Notes: generated from the sequence alone by a model not told the origin. A stretch of 64,000 bases of DNA from Streptomyces zhihengii (GCF_016919245.1 NZ_JAFEJA010000001.1:5605501-5669500), one strand, 5' to 3'. Positions 52,666 to 61,871 are shown, numbered from the stretch's first letter. Translations and numbers: made by a program.

Positions 52666-54270
52666 CTACGGCGTGTCCGGCGCTTCCGGTCCGGCCCCGG
52701 CCCGGCGGTCCGCCTCCCAGGCGAACACGGTGCCCGGGCCGCCGTCCTCGCGTGCCCCGTCGTCCCGCACCAGCAGCCGCACCCCGTCGCCGCCGTCCGG
52801 CAGGGTCGCCGTCACGTCCACGGTCACCTCGATCCGCGACACCCCGGCCCGCCGGTGCGCCGCGGCCAGCGCCCCGCGCAGCTCGGCCAGCAGCCGCCCC
52901 TCCAGCGGCTCGCGCACCAGGGCGTCGACCGGCCCCGTGAAGCGCACCGACGGCGAGAACCCCAGCAGCACGGCGGCGCCCCGGGTCTCGCGCAGCACCC
53001 GGCCGCGGAACGTCGTCGGCGCGTCGGCCGGCGGCTGCTGGAGCGCGAAGATCGCCGTCCGCACCTCCTGGATGGTGGAGTCCAGTTCGTCCACCGCCCG
53101 CCCGATCAGCGCCTGGGTCCCCTCCTCGCCGGCCGCCCTGCGGCGGGTGGACTCCAGCATCATCTCCGTCGCGAACAGCCGCTGGACGACCAGGTCGTGG
53201 AGGTCGCGGGCGATCCGGTCGCGGTCCTCGTAGACGGCGAGCCGCTCCCGGTCGTGCTGCGCGTCGGCGAGCAGCAGCGCCAGCGCGGCGTGCGCGGCGA
53301 ACCGCGAGGCCAGCGACTGCTCGACGGCCGTGTACGCGGCGTCTCCCCGGCGGCGCGGCAGCGCGAGCGTGCCGATCAGCCGGCCGCCGCTCTGGAGCGG
53401 CAGCATCATCGACGGGCCGAAGCGGCTGCGCACCTGCGTCGTCATCCTCGGGTCGGTGGCCGAGTCCTCGATGAACACCGGCTCACCGCCCAGCAGTTGG
53501 ACGAGCACGGGGGAGCCGGGCAGGATCGTCGTCCCCACCAGGCCCTCCGGGTCGTCGCGGGTGGAGGCGGCGACGATCTCCATCCCGCCCTCCTCGGTCG
53601 GCTGGAGCACCACCCCCGCCGCCGCCCCGGCGAGGATCCTCGCCTGCTCCGCCACCGTCGTCAGCGCGTCGTCCGCGCTGCGGCCGGAGAGCAGGGCCGT
53701 GGTGACGGCCGCCGCGCCCTCGATCCAGCGTTCCCGCCGGCGGGCCGTCTCGTACAGCCGGGCGTTGCCCACCGCGATCCCGGCCTGCGAGGCCAGCACC
53801 GTGACCAGCGCCAGGTCCTCGTCGTCGAACGGGCCGCCCCGGCGCTCCGTCAGGTACAGATGGCCGAACACCTCCCCGCCGACCCGCACCGGGACGCCGA
53901 GGAAGGTGTGCGTCCGGGGAGGCCCGCCGGGGACCCCCGGGGAGCGGGGGTCCCCGGTCGGGTCCTCCGGGGCGAGCGGCCGCGGATCGCGGAGCAGCTC
54001 CCCGATCAGCCCCGCCGGGCCGCCGGGCGGCTCCCCGGTCCGGTCGCGTTCCGGCCCGGTCGGGCCATGGGTGAACAGCTCGGTGATCCGGCGGTGTTCG
54101 GGGTCCAGCACACCGAGCGCCGCGTAGCGGGCGCCGGTCAGCGAGGCGGCGGTGTCGACGATGCGCTGGAGGGCGGGGCGGAGTTCGAGTTCGCCGCCGA
54201 CGCCGATGACGGCCGCCAGGACACCGGAGAGGTCCGGCGCTCCCGGGGTCACCGGCTCCCCGCCCGTCAC
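52666..54270 (-). CDS. GAF-domain sensor kinase of DevS type with degenerate ATPase
   Basis: This 534-residue cytoplasmic protein has two GAF domains (about 20-190 and 205-340). The dimerisation/phosphoacceptor region of HPK7 kinases follows, with RDRIARDLHDLVVQRLFATE (His358). The ATPase domain after it is short and damaged. Where the N-box (EalsNaakHa) should be, the sequence is ELRGALAAAHRRAG, without the Asn. Only one DDG is seen, followed by GPGTVFAWEA. Family members sense gas, redox or nucleotides and phosphorylate a response regulator; this one may lack kinase activity. GTG 54270 begins 9 nt after the mbl stop, so the two genes form an operon. Confidence 0.88.
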   Translation of the reverse strand: MTGGEPVTPGAPDLSGVLAAVIGVGGELELRPALQRIVDTAASLTGARYAALGVLDPEHRRITELFTHGPTGPERDRTGEPPGGPAGLIGELLRDPRPLAPEDPTGDPRSPGVPGGPPRTHTFLGVPVRVGGEVFGHLYLTERRGGPFDDEDLALVTVLASQAGIAVGNARLYETARRRERWIEGAAAVTTALLSGRSADDALTTVAEQARILAGAAAGVVLQPTEEGGMEIVAASTRDDPEGLVGTTILPGSPVLVQLLGGEPVFIEDSATDPRMTTQVRSRFGPSMMLPLQSGGRLIGTLALPRRRGDAAYTAVEQSLASRFAAHAALALLLADAQHDRERLAVYEDRDRIARDLHDLVVQRLFATEMMLESTRRRAAGEEGTQALIGRAVDELDSTIQEVRTAIFALQQPPADAPTTFRGRVLRETRGAAVLLGFSPSVRFTGPVDALVREPLEGRLLAELRGALAAAHRRAGVSRIEVTVDVTATLPDGGDGVRLLVRDDGAREDGGPGTVFAWEADRRAGAGPEAPDTP

Positions 54271-54281
54271 CGTCGGACGCC

Positions 54282-55457
54282 TCAGAAGGGGTCGCCGTCG
54301 TCGGCGGCTCCGTCGCCGCCGCGCAGGGAGCCCGCGCCGGCGCCCGCCGCGACACCCTCGCGGTCGCCGTCGCCGAGCTTCAGGAACTCCGTGCGCACGC
54401 CCGGCTGCGCCTCGGGGATCGCGTCCGCCAGCGGGTCCAGCACCATCGGCTTGATCCGGCCCTCCAGCATCGCGCCCAGACCGAGGACGGCGCAGGTGTC
54501 GGGGCGTTCGGCGATCTGCACCGGCATGCCGGTGGCGTCCCGCAGCATCTGGTCCAGGCCCGGCAGCAGGGCGCTGCCGCCGACCATCATGATGCCGCGG
54601 TCCACCAGGTCGGCCACCAGATCCGGCGGGCACACCCGCAGCACCTTGCCGATGCCGTCGAGCACGGAGGTCAGCGGCGTGTGGATGGCGTCCCGCACGG
54701 CGGCCGTGTCGACGCGCACCGAACGGGCCAGGCCGGTGGCGACGTCCCGCCCGTGGATCTCGGTGACCGCCGGGCCCTGGGCCGTCAGGCCGTTGCCGCG
54801 CAGGGCGAGCTGGAGCGGGCGCACGGACTGGCTGGGCAGCAGCAGCTCGTGCTGGTGGCGCAGGTGCTGGATGACGGCGTAGTCGATGGCGTTGCCGCCG
54901 ACGGGAATGCGCTCGGCGGTCACGATCGAGCCGAGGGACAGCACCGCGATCTGGGTGGTCGCCGCGCCGCACACCATGATCATGGTGGCGGTGGGCTGCT
55001 CGACGGGGAGCCCGCAGCCGACCGCCGCGGCGATCAGTGTGTCCACGAGCTCCACCCGCCGGGCGCCGAGCCCCACCAGGGTCTCCACCGTCGCGCGCTG
55101 GGCGAGCGGGTCGCTGTCGTGCGGGGTGCTCGCGGCGGCCCGCAGCCGGGGCTTGCGGCGGAGCTGGCGCCGGAGCTTCTCGCCGAGCAGGTGACGCAGC
55201 ATCCGCTGGGCCATCTCGATGTCGACGACGGTGCCGCCGGAGACGGGGCGGACGACGCGGATGTAGTCCGGGGTGCGGCCCGTCATCTTCTCGGCGAGCG
55301 CGCCGACGGCGATGAGGGCGCCGGTGCGGGTGTTCACCGCGGCGACGCTCGGCTCGTCGACGACGAGTCCGGCGCCCTTCACGAAGACACGGGTCCGAGC
55401 GGCTCCCAGGTCGACGGCGACATGGCACCGGCGGAGCTGCTCAAGGCTGACGGTCAT
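54282..55457 (-). CDS. mbl: MreB-like actin homologue Mbl
   Basis: This 391-residue actin-fold protein shows phosphate-1 VAVDLGAARTRVFVKG, DEPSVAAVNTRTG, the connect motif PVSGGTVVDIEMAQRML, the phosphate-2 region MIMVCGAATTQIAVLSLG, and the adenosine motif MMVGGSALLPGLDQML. The MreB-type DxGTxxT phosphate loop is altered to DLGAART, and the C-terminus has a unique acidic Gly-rich tail. From memory this is the Mbl of Streptomyces (SCO2451 in S. coelicolor), which assists MreB in spore-wall synthesis. GGGAGG lies upstream of the ATG. It is the first gene of an operon with the GAF kinase. Confidence 0.88.
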   Translation of the reverse strand: MTVSLEQLRRCHVAVDLGAARTRVFVKGAGLVVDEPSVAAVNTRTGALIAVGALAEKMTGRTPDYIRVVRPVSGGTVVDIEMAQRMLRHLLGEKLRRQLRRKPRLRAAASTPHDSDPLAQRATVETLVGLGARRVELVDTLIAAAVGCGLPVEQPTATMIMVCGAATTQIAVLSLGSIVTAERIPVGGNAIDYAVIQHLRHQHELLLPSQSVRPLQLALRGNGLTAQGPAVTEIHGRDVATGLARSVRVDTAAVRDAIHTPLTSVLDGIGKVLRVCPPDLVADLVDRGIMMVGGSALLPGLDQMLRDATGMPVQIAERPDTCAVLGLGAMLEGRIKPMVLDPLADAIPEAQPGVRTEFLKLGDGDREGVAAGAGAGSLRGGDGAADDGDPF

Positions 55458-55653
55458 GACAAGTCCTCCCGAGTGCGGTACTTGTTCGCATCGTCGGATC
55501 GGGAGGGCGGGGGCGCGCGCTGGGCTGGGCCGGACGGACCTGCGCGGGGGCGTGTCGAGGGCTTGTCGTGCCGGAGCCGCGGCGGTGCGGCCGGCCGGTG
55601 GCCGTCGCACCGCGCTCCGCACGGTGTCCTCGCCGGACGGGCCGGGTCGCCCC

Positions 55654-56220
55654 TCAGCCCACCGTCTGGAGCAGTCCCCAGGTGAAGTCGGCGGTGCGCA
55701 GGACGGCGGGGTCGGCGGGATCGGGGAAGGCGAGGCGGAAGCGGGTGGGGGCGGTGCCCTCCAGGGGGCGGGCGGCGGGGAAGGCGCGGGCGACCTCGTC
55801 GACCGTGCACGACCACGGCACCAGGTCCGCCGTCGTGCGCAGCACGGGCCCCGGGGCGCCCGGCGCCCGCACCAGCCACTCGTTCCAGACCGCCCCGCTC
55901 CCCGCGACCGCCAGCACCTCGAAGCGCAGGTCCGGCCAGAGCGGCACCGGCCAGCGGTACGCGTCGCACACCAGGTCGCCGATGCGGCGGACGGCGGCCG
56001 GCTCGGGGGTGCCGAGGACGGAGCGGTAGCGGGAGAGCGCGCCGCGGGACCGGGGGGAGCGGCACATCGCCTGCCAGCGGCGGTTCGCCTCGCGCATCCC
56101 GGCGAGCGTGGCCCCGAGCGTCCGGCGGGCGTCGTCGACGAGTTCGGGCCGCTGGTCGGCCATCCGGCGGAGCAGCACGAGCTGGAAGTCGTCGGGGCCG
56201 AAGGGGGCGTCGGGGCTCAT
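55654..56220 (-). CDS. Hypothetical protein
   Basis: This 188-residue cytoplasmic protein starts MSPDAPFGPDDFQLVLLRRM. A helical first half contains DDARRTLGATLAGMREANRRWQ; a beta-rich second half contains RFEVLAVAGSGAVWNEWLVR and TADLVPWSCTVDEVARAFP. No catalytic motif is apparent. Codon use is typical of the genome. An in-frame ATG at 56229 would add three residues. It lies upstream of mbl by 196 nt on the same strand and divergent from the SCO2400-family gene. I recall similar proteins only as conserved Streptomyces hypotheticals. Confidence 0.75.
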   Translation of the reverse strand: MSPDAPFGPDDFQLVLLRRMADQRPELVDDARRTLGATLAGMREANRRWQAMCRSPRSRGALSRYRSVLGTPEPAAVRRIGDLVCDAYRWPVPLWPDLRFEVLAVAGSGAVWNEWLVRAPGAPGPVLRTTADLVPWSCTVDEVARAFPAARPLEGTAPTRFRLAFPDPADPAVLRTADFTWGLLQTVG

Positions 56221-56350
56221 GCCCGACATCCTGCCCCGGCCCGCAGGCGGGCACCGCGAGCGGGCACGCCGCGGAGGATGCGATTCCACACAGGATCCTC
56301 ACAGGGCGCCCCGTCACTCGTACGCCTCGCCCGCATAGCCTCCCAAGGCC

Positions 56351-57079
56351 ATGGATTACTGCCACCCGTGCGGACGGCACCTCAACGGCGCTCTGGCCTG
56401 TGCCGGGTGCGGTACCCCTGTCGAGGAGCTCCGCCGTCTCAGCTTCGCCCCTGCGGCGGCGAACACGCCTGTCTACGAGCTGGAGCGCGATCCGGAGCCG
56501 GAGCCCGCGCCGCCGGGGCCGCGCAGTGCGCGCCGGCAGGCGGCGTCGCGCCGCAAGCCCGCCCCGTCGGGGCGCAGGGCGCGCAAGAAGCGCGGGCGCA
56601 AGCTGGCGGTCGGGACCGTCGGCCTGGCGCTGGCCGCGGGCGCGCTGGGTTTCGCGCAGTTCGCGGAGGGCCCGGGCGACGACGGGGCGGCGACCGCGGT
56701 GAAGGAACGTGCCGTCGTCGAGACGGAGTCGGCCGAGCCCACGCCGTCCGACCAGGCGCCCGAGGGCCCGGCGGAGGTGACCGGGAAGCCGGTGGCCTCG
56801 TCGGGCGCCCCGCGCCCCGGGCGGACGGCGGTGCCGGTGCGCGCGCCCGGCAAGGGTGGTTCCGGTACGGCGGAGGCCGCTCCGGACACCGCGAGCCCCT
56901 CGCCCTCGGCGACCCGGGAGCCGGAGGAGGCCGCGCCTTCGGCTTCCGCCTCGGCGTCGCCGTCGGGCGGTGCGCCCTCGGGCGGCCCGGGCACCCAGGC
57001 GCCGTCGCCGGGGCCCCCGCCGCCGGCCGAGCCGTCGCCCACGCCGACGTGCGAGCGCTTCCTGTGGTGGTGTCTGTGA
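56351..57079 (+). CDS. SCO2400-family zinc-ribbon membrane protein
   Basis: This 242-residue protein begins with a small zinc ribbon (C4-x2-C7 and C17-x2-C20 in YCHPCGRHLNGALACAGCGT). A basic stretch (RRKPAPSGRRARKKRGRK) and one membrane span (LAVGTVGLALAAGALGFAQFA, about 96-116) follow. The extracellular part is long, disordered and rich in Pro, Ala, Ser and Glu, ending CERFLWWCL. This matches the Streptomyces SCO2400 family, of unknown function. TAGCCT at 56336-56341 ends 9 nt before the ATG, suggesting a very short leader. Confidence 0.8.
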   Translation: MDYCHPCGRHLNGALACAGCGTPVEELRRLSFAPAAANTPVYELERDPEPEPAPPGPRSARRQAASRRKPAPSGRRARKKRGRKLAVGTVGLALAAGALGFAQFAEGPGDDGAATAVKERAVVETESAEPTPSDQAPEGPAEVTGKPVASSGAPRPGRTAVPVRAPGKGGSGTAEAAPDTASPSPSATREPEEAAPSASASASPSGGAPSGGPGTQAPSPGPPPPAEPSPTPTCERFLWWCL

Positions 57080-57180
57080 CGCGGGTGGTGTCGGCCACAC
57101 GCGTGGTGCCGGTGTCGGTGACACGGGCGGTGTCGGCGACGCGCGGCCGGCCGGCCGGGCGCTGATCCGCCCCGGGCGCC

Positions 57181-57615
57181 TTACGCCTCCGGGCCCCCGA
57201 GCATCCGTCTGAGCAGGTCGCGCAGGAGCGCGCGCTCGGCGGCGGTGAGCTCGGCGAGCGGCTCGCGGGCGAAGTCCAGCGAGGTGCGCAGCCGGCGCGC
57301 CAGGTCGCGGCCCTCGTCGGTGGCCGCGGCCAGCTTGACCCTGCGGTCGCCCGGATCCGGGCGGCGTTCGACCAGGCCGCGGACCTCCAGGCGGTCCACG
57401 ATGCCGGTGATGTTCGACGGCTCGCACTTCATCGTCCGGGCGATCCGGCGCATGGGCAGCGCCTCCATGGACAGCAGTCCCAGGACCCGCGCCTGTGCGC
57501 CGGTGAGGGAGTGCTCGGCGGCCGCCCGCTCGTACTCGTCGTGGTAGCGGGCCACGACGGAGCCGATGAGCTCGACGACCTCGACGGTCAGGGGGTCTGT
57601 TCCTTGGGCGGCCAT
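57181..57615 (-). CDS. MarR family transcriptional regulator
   Basis: This 144-residue regulator has the MarR winged helix: LTGAQARVLGLLSMEALPMR, recognition helix CEPSNITGIVDRLEVRGLV and wing ERRPDPGDRRVKLAAATDEG. The reactive N-terminal Cys of OhrR is missing, so it should not be called OhrR although ohr lies nearby. ATG 57615 was preferred to 57633 on protein grounds. It is divergent from the CurA-like reductase across a 99-bp control region with two dyads, so it probably represses that gene. Confidence 0.88.
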   Translation of the reverse strand: MAAQGTDPLTVEVVELIGSVVARYHDEYERAAAEHSLTGAQARVLGLLSMEALPMRRIARTMKCEPSNITGIVDRLEVRGLVERRPDPGDRRVKLAAATDEGRDLARRLRTSLDFAREPLAELTAAERALLRDLLRRMLGGPEA

Positions 57616-57637
57616 GGGCACCACGATACCCATATGC

Positions 57638-57683
57638 TTGACAATCTGAAATATTCACCTGCATGGTTGTTTCAGGTTCTGAA
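57638..57683 (+). promoter_or_regulatory. Promoter and operator dyads between the MarR and reductase genes
   Basis: TTGACA (57638-57643) is a consensus -35 towards the reductase. Two palindromes overlap or follow it: TGAA-ATA-TTCA (57647-57657) and TTCAG-GTT-CTGAA (57671-57683). Both are typical in size for MarR binding and are placed to block the promoter. Confidence 0.6.
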
Positions 57684-57714
57684 GTATTTTGAAGCTCTTC
57701 TGGAGGCTCGCAGC

Positions 57715-58731
57715 ATGTCCGCACTTCCCGCGTCCGGCCGTGAATGGCACCTCGTCGCCCGTCCGCACGGCTGGCCCAAGGCGGAGGACTTCGCGCTCCG
57801 CGAGGCCGAGGTCACCGCGCCCGCCGAGGGCCGGGTCCTCGTGCGCAACCTGCACTTCTCGGTCGACCCCTACATGCGCGGCCGGATGAACGACGTGAAG
57901 TCCTACACCCCGCCGTTCAAGCTCGACCACCCCATGGACGGCGGCGCCGTCGGCGAGGTCGTCGCCTCCGCGGCCGAGGGCTTCGAGGTCGGCGACCACG
58001 TGCTGCACGGCCTCGGCTGGCGCGAGTACGCGAGCGTCCCCGCCCAGCACGCGGTGAAGGTCGACGCCTCCCTCGCGCCGCTCTCCGCCTACCTCGGGGT
58101 GCTCGGCATGACCGGCCTCACCGCCTACGCGGGCCTGTTCGAGGTGGCCTCCTTCAAGGAGGGCGACGCCGTGTTCGTCTCCGGCGCGGCCGGCGCGGTC
58201 GGCAGCCAGGTCGGCCAGATGGCGCGGATCAAGGGCGCCTCGCGGGTCATCGGCTCGGCCGGCTCCGACGAGAAGGTCAAGCTCCTCGTCGAGAAGTACG
58301 GCTTCGACGCCGCGTTCAACTACAAGAACGGCCCCGTCGGGCAGCAGCTCAAGGACGCCGCCCCCGACGGCATCGACGTCTACTTCGACAACGTCGGCGG
58401 CGACCACCTGGAGGCCGCGATCTCCTCGTTCAACGTCGGCGGCCGCGCCACCATCTGCGGCATGATCGCCCAGTACAACAACACCGAGGCCACGCCCGGC
58501 CCGCGCAACCTCGCCCTGGTCATCGGCAAGCGGCTGCGGCTGACGGGCATGCTGGTCAACGACCACAAGCACCTCCAGCAGCAGTTCACCGAGGACGTCT
58601 CCGGCTGGATCGCCTCCGGCGAGCTGAAGTACGACGAGACGGTCGTCGAGGGCATCGAGCACGGCTACGACGCCTTCGCCGGCATGCTCCGCGGCGAGAA
58701 CACCGGAAAGATGATCGTCTCGCTGGGCTGA
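57715..58731 (+). CDS. NADP-dependent MDR-family oxidoreductase (CurA/leukotriene reductase-like)
   Basis: This 338-residue zinc-free medium-chain reductase of the prostaglandin/alkenal reductase group reduces the C=C bond of enones with NADPH. Motifs are SVDPYMRGRMNDVKSY near 47 (family signature), YLGVLGMTGLTAYAGL, the nucleotide-binding VFVSGAAGAVGSQVGQMA (about 144-161), VYFDNVGGDHLEAA and GRATICGMIAQYN. Likely substrates are quinones or reactive aldehydes and enones. The ATG at 57715 has CTGGAGG upstream. It is divergent from and probably controlled by the MarR protein, with operator dyads at 57647-57683. Confidence 0.92.
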   Translation: MSALPASGREWHLVARPHGWPKAEDFALREAEVTAPAEGRVLVRNLHFSVDPYMRGRMNDVKSYTPPFKLDHPMDGGAVGEVVASAAEGFEVGDHVLHGLGWREYASVPAQHAVKVDASLAPLSAYLGVLGMTGLTAYAGLFEVASFKEGDAVFVSGAAGAVGSQVGQMARIKGASRVIGSAGSDEKVKLLVEKYGFDAAFNYKNGPVGQQLKDAAPDGIDVYFDNVGGDHLEAAISSFNVGGRATICGMIAQYNNTEATPGPRNLALVIGKRLRLTGMLVNDHKHLQQQFTEDVSGWIASGELKYDETVVEGIEHGYDAFAGMLRGENTGKMIVSLG

Positions 58732-58811
58732 GACGTTCACCCGTTAGGCTCTTGCCCAGCCGTCGCGATCGTGGGCGCGAGTCGCGGCGAACCAGCAGGA
58801 GGAACGACTTC

Positions 58812-59234
58812 ATGTCCATCCAGCAGTCCGACGTGCTCTACACCGCCGTGGCCACCGCCGAGAACGGCCGCGACGGGCGCGTCGCCACCGACGACGGCGT
58901 GCTCGACGTCGTCGTCAACCCGCCGAAGGCCATGGGCGGCAGCGGCGCCGGCACCAACCCGGAGCAGCTCTTCGCCGCCGGCTACAGCGCCTGCTTCCAG
59001 GGCGCCCTCGGCGTGGTCGCCCGCCAGGAGAAGGCGGACATCAGCGGCTCGACCGTCACCGCCGAGGTCGGCATCGGCAAGAACGACGACGGCTTCGGGA
59101 TCATCGTGAAGATCTCCGCGACGATCCCGAACGTCGACGCCGACACCGCCAGGGACCTTCTGGAGAAGGCCCACCAGGTCTGCCCGTACTCCAAGGCGAC
59201 CCGCGGCAACATCACGGTCGACCTGGCCGTGTGA
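58812..59234 (+). CDS. ohr: Organic hydroperoxide resistance protein (Ohr/OsmC family)
   Basis: Ohr is a thiol peroxidase that detoxifies organic hydroperoxides. It has 140 residues. The first redox Cys is in GYSACFQGALG (about residue 60) and the second in HQVCPYSKATRGN (about 124), both in Ohr consensus positions. The N-terminus VLYTAVATAENGRDGRVATDDG is typical. GGAGG lies upstream of the ATG. It is 80 nt after the reductase gene on the same strand and may share its transcript. A strong terminator follows. Confidence 0.94.
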   Translation: MSIQQSDVLYTAVATAENGRDGRVATDDGVLDVVVNPPKAMGGSGAGTNPEQLFAAGYSACFQGALGVVARQEKADISGSTVTAEVGIGKNDDGFGIIVKISATIPNVDADTARDLLEKAHQVCPYSKATRGNITVDLAV

Positions 59235-59268
59235 CGGCGGCCGCGCACCGGCCGCTGTGACCGCACGA

Positions 59269-59308
59269 CCGAGGGCCCCTCACCCCAGCCGGGGTGAGGG
59301 GCCCTCGG
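59269..59308. terminator. Strong bidirectional terminator
   Basis: A perfect 18-bp stem (CCGAGGGCCCCTCACCCC, 59269-59286, with its complement 59291-59308) encloses a 4-nt loop between the convergent ohr and M14 peptidase genes. Confidence 0.85.
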
Positions 59309-59318
59309 GCATGTGCCG

Positions 59319-61871
59319 TCAGTGCGCCAGCAGCGCCCGCCCGATCTGGGCGAACACCCCCTTCGGGTGCGCCCGGAACAGCGGCTCCGTGCCGAACAGC
59401 ACCACGGGGGCGCCGGAGGGCGCCGCACCCGAGACGACCGAGGGCCGCCCGGCCGCGTCCGACGGGCCGCCGGCGCCGTCCTCCGCCGCCCGCCAGTGCC
59501 CGGAGACCAGCGGGTTCCCGCTGGCGTACGACTGCTCCACCCGCACCCCGGCGCCGAGCGCGGTGAACCAGCCCGGCGCGTAGACGAAGGTGTGCGCCGG
59601 GGCGCCGCCGGTGATCGCGCCGCCCGCGTTGGCCACCCGCACCACACCGTTGGCGTCGCCGTTGCCCGTCACCGCCGTCACCTCCAGCAGCCGCGCCGAC
59701 GCGTTGAACGCCGCGCCCCGCTCGCCGAGCCCGACCACCGGCACCCGGCTCGCCTCGAACGCCGCCCGCGCGGCGGGGGTGAGCGCCGCGTGGTCCAGCC
59801 CGGTCGACACGAACAGCGCGTCCGCCCGCGACCAGTCGAAGCCCGCGTTGAGCACCGCCGTCGACACCGGCTCCACCGCGAAGCCCATCTCGCGCAGCGC
59901 GGACAGCTCCCCGGACGTCACCGCCGCCGCGACCCGGGTGCGGTGCATGTCCGCCACACCCCGCCGGGCCGCCGCCTCGAAGCGGACCCCGAGCCGCTCC
60001 GCGAGGACGCGGGCGGCATCCCGGGCCGAACCGGGCACGACGGCCGAGCCGTCGGCCGCCCGGCGCACCCGGACCCCCTGCGCCAGCAGGGAGTTGACCG
60101 CCGCCAGTTCCTTCGGGTCGTCCAGGCGCAGCGCCAGGTCACCGCGCGGGGCGACGAACCCCGTGGCGGAGGCGGCGTGCACGGCGCGCACCGGCACCCC
60201 GGGCGCCCGCCGCTCGGCCCGCTCCACGGTCGCACCCCACAGCAGGCCGAGGCTCCAGCCGGAGATGTCGTACATCGTGGAGACGTCCGCGCTGATGTCC
60301 CGGCCGTCGGCCAGGATCACATTGGCCATGCCCCGCTTGGGCTGGTGCATGTCGACGACGTACGAACCGGCCGGATAGGCGCGGCCCTCCAGCGTGAAGG
60401 CGCGGCGCGCCTGCCCGACCCGCACGTCGTTGGCGACCAGGTGGTCCACCAGCCGGGCCGCCGCGGGCGCCGAACGCTGCCTGCCGCCCGCCGGGATGAC
60501 GTACGCGCGCGGGAACCGGGTCGTGTACACGTCCTCCGGGCCGATGCCGGGCACCCCGGGCACGGTCTCCTCGGACACCGGGCGCTGCGCCTCACCGGCC
60601 GCACCGCGGCGGAAGGTCTCGATCTGGTCGGCGATCACCGAGGCGCGGTGGGTGTCCGTGTACTCCAGGGTCGCGCGCATCGCCGCACCGGCGATGTCGG
60701 TGTTGATCGCGGCCCGGCGGCGCAGCTCCTCCACCGGCAGGGTGGTGTAGGCGCTGTTGTTGACGGTCATCGGGAACTCGATGGTGTGCGAGGCGACCGC
60801 GCCCTGGAAGGGCATGTACTGCGGGGTGAAGATGGGCGGCCAGTCGTCCCAGCCCTCCTTCTCGTCCCGGAACGGGATGACGGCGGGCCGCACCCCGTCC
60901 TTCCCGGCGGTGTAGCCGAGGCCGTTGACCGCGGCCTCCATGCCGAGCGCGTTGGCGTACGCGTTCTTCAGGAACAGGTCGTACTCGTAGTTCTCGCCGT
61001 GCGGCGGGGTGGTCGGCTCGATCAGGGTTCCGTTGACGTAGCCGTGCAGGTCCAGCATCACGGCGGGCTGCCGGTCGACGGCGATCCGCCGGATCGCCCG
61101 GGTCTCGGGCTGGGTCGCGGTGACGAAGTCCCGGTTGAGGTCGAAGCCGGCCGCGTTGGCGCGGGTGCCCGCGATCCGGCCGTCCGGGTTGGCGGTGATG
61201 TTCAGCATGATCCGGTTGCGGGCCAGCAGGGACGCGGTGCGGGCGTCCTTCGCCCTCGCCAGCTCCTCGACCAGCTTCAGGGCCGCGTCCGTGCCCTCCC
61301 ACTCGTTGCCGTGGATGTTGTTGTTGATGAAGACCGGCGTCTTGTAGGTGTCCTTGATCCGGCGGTCCTTCGCCGCCCGCGCGGGATCGTTCCCGATCAG
61401 CTCCCGCATCCGGTCCTGCTCGCGGGAGCGGGCCGCGCTCTCCGGCGCGGTCACGGTGACGAGGTACAGCTCGTGCCCGCCCGCCGACCGGCCGGCGACC
61501 TCCACGCTCACCCGGTCGCCCAGCCGCTGGAGGGCGTTCAGCCGGGGAGCCAGCGCGTGGTAGGGCGCCAGACCGAGCTTGAGGGACTTGTCGGCGGGGT
61601 TCTCCGGCGGGACGTCGAGCACCGTCTCGCGCGGGTAGCCGCCCGTCCGGGCGGGCGCGGGGGAGCGGACCGCGAGCGCGGCCCCGGTGGCGGACGCGGG
61701 GGCACGGGCGGCGCCGGTGTCCCGGCCGCCGCCCTCCCGCACGGGGTGGGGCCGGGGCTCGTCACGGCCGGGCGCCGCGGTGGCGGCGGGCGGGACGAGC
61801 AGGGTGCCCGCGAGGGCGGCCGCAAGCGTGGTGAGCGCGGCACGGAACACGACGGGTCGGGATGTTCCCAT
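59319..61871 (-). CDS. Secreted M14 family zinc carboxypeptidase
   Basis: This 850-residue exported protein has a signal peptide (residues 1-33, ending ATAAP) and a low-complexity spacer to about 80. The carboxypeptidase domain (about 95-430) carries zinc ligands His187 and Glu190 in NNNIHGNEWEG and His276 in MLDLHGY, substrate binding in NPDGRIAGTRANAAGFDLNR, and catalytic Glu365 in SHTIEFPMT. The last 400 residues contain beta-rich modules and a segment resembling a class I glutamine-amidotransferase-like fold (DALFVSTGLDHAALTPAARA). It trims C-terminal residues of extracellular peptides. It is monocistronic and convergent with ohr. Confidence 0.93.
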   Translation of the reverse strand: MGTSRPVVFRAALTTLAAALAGTLLVPPAATAAPGRDEPRPHPVREGGGRDTGAARAPASATGAALAVRSPAPARTGGYPRETVLDVPPENPADKSLKLGLAPYHALAPRLNALQRLGDRVSVEVAGRSAGGHELYLVTVTAPESAARSREQDRMRELIGNDPARAAKDRRIKDTYKTPVFINNNIHGNEWEGTDAALKLVEELARAKDARTASLLARNRIMLNITANPDGRIAGTRANAAGFDLNRDFVTATQPETRAIRRIAVDRQPAVMLDLHGYVNGTLIEPTTPPHGENYEYDLFLKNAYANALGMEAAVNGLGYTAGKDGVRPAVIPFRDEKEGWDDWPPIFTPQYMPFQGAVASHTIEFPMTVNNSAYTTLPVEELRRRAAINTDIAGAAMRATLEYTDTHRASVIADQIETFRRGAAGEAQRPVSEETVPGVPGIGPEDVYTTRFPRAYVIPAGGRQRSAPAAARLVDHLVANDVRVGQARRAFTLEGRAYPAGSYVVDMHQPKRGMANVILADGRDISADVSTMYDISGWSLGLLWGATVERAERRAPGVPVRAVHAASATGFVAPRGDLALRLDDPKELAAVNSLLAQGVRVRRAADGSAVVPGSARDAARVLAERLGVRFEAAARRGVADMHRTRVAAAVTSGELSALREMGFAVEPVSTAVLNAGFDWSRADALFVSTGLDHAALTPAARAAFEASRVPVVGLGERGAAFNASARLLEVTAVTGNGDANGVVRVANAGGAITGGAPAHTFVYAPGWFTALGAGVRVEQSYASGNPLVSGHWRAAEDGAGGPSDAAGRPSVVSGAAPSGAPVVLFGTEPLFRAHPKGVFAQIGRALLAH

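Noticed and set aside
57181..57615. Naming the MarR protein OhrR
   Set aside because: The N-terminal reactive cysteine of OhrR is absent, and a different gene separates it from ohr.
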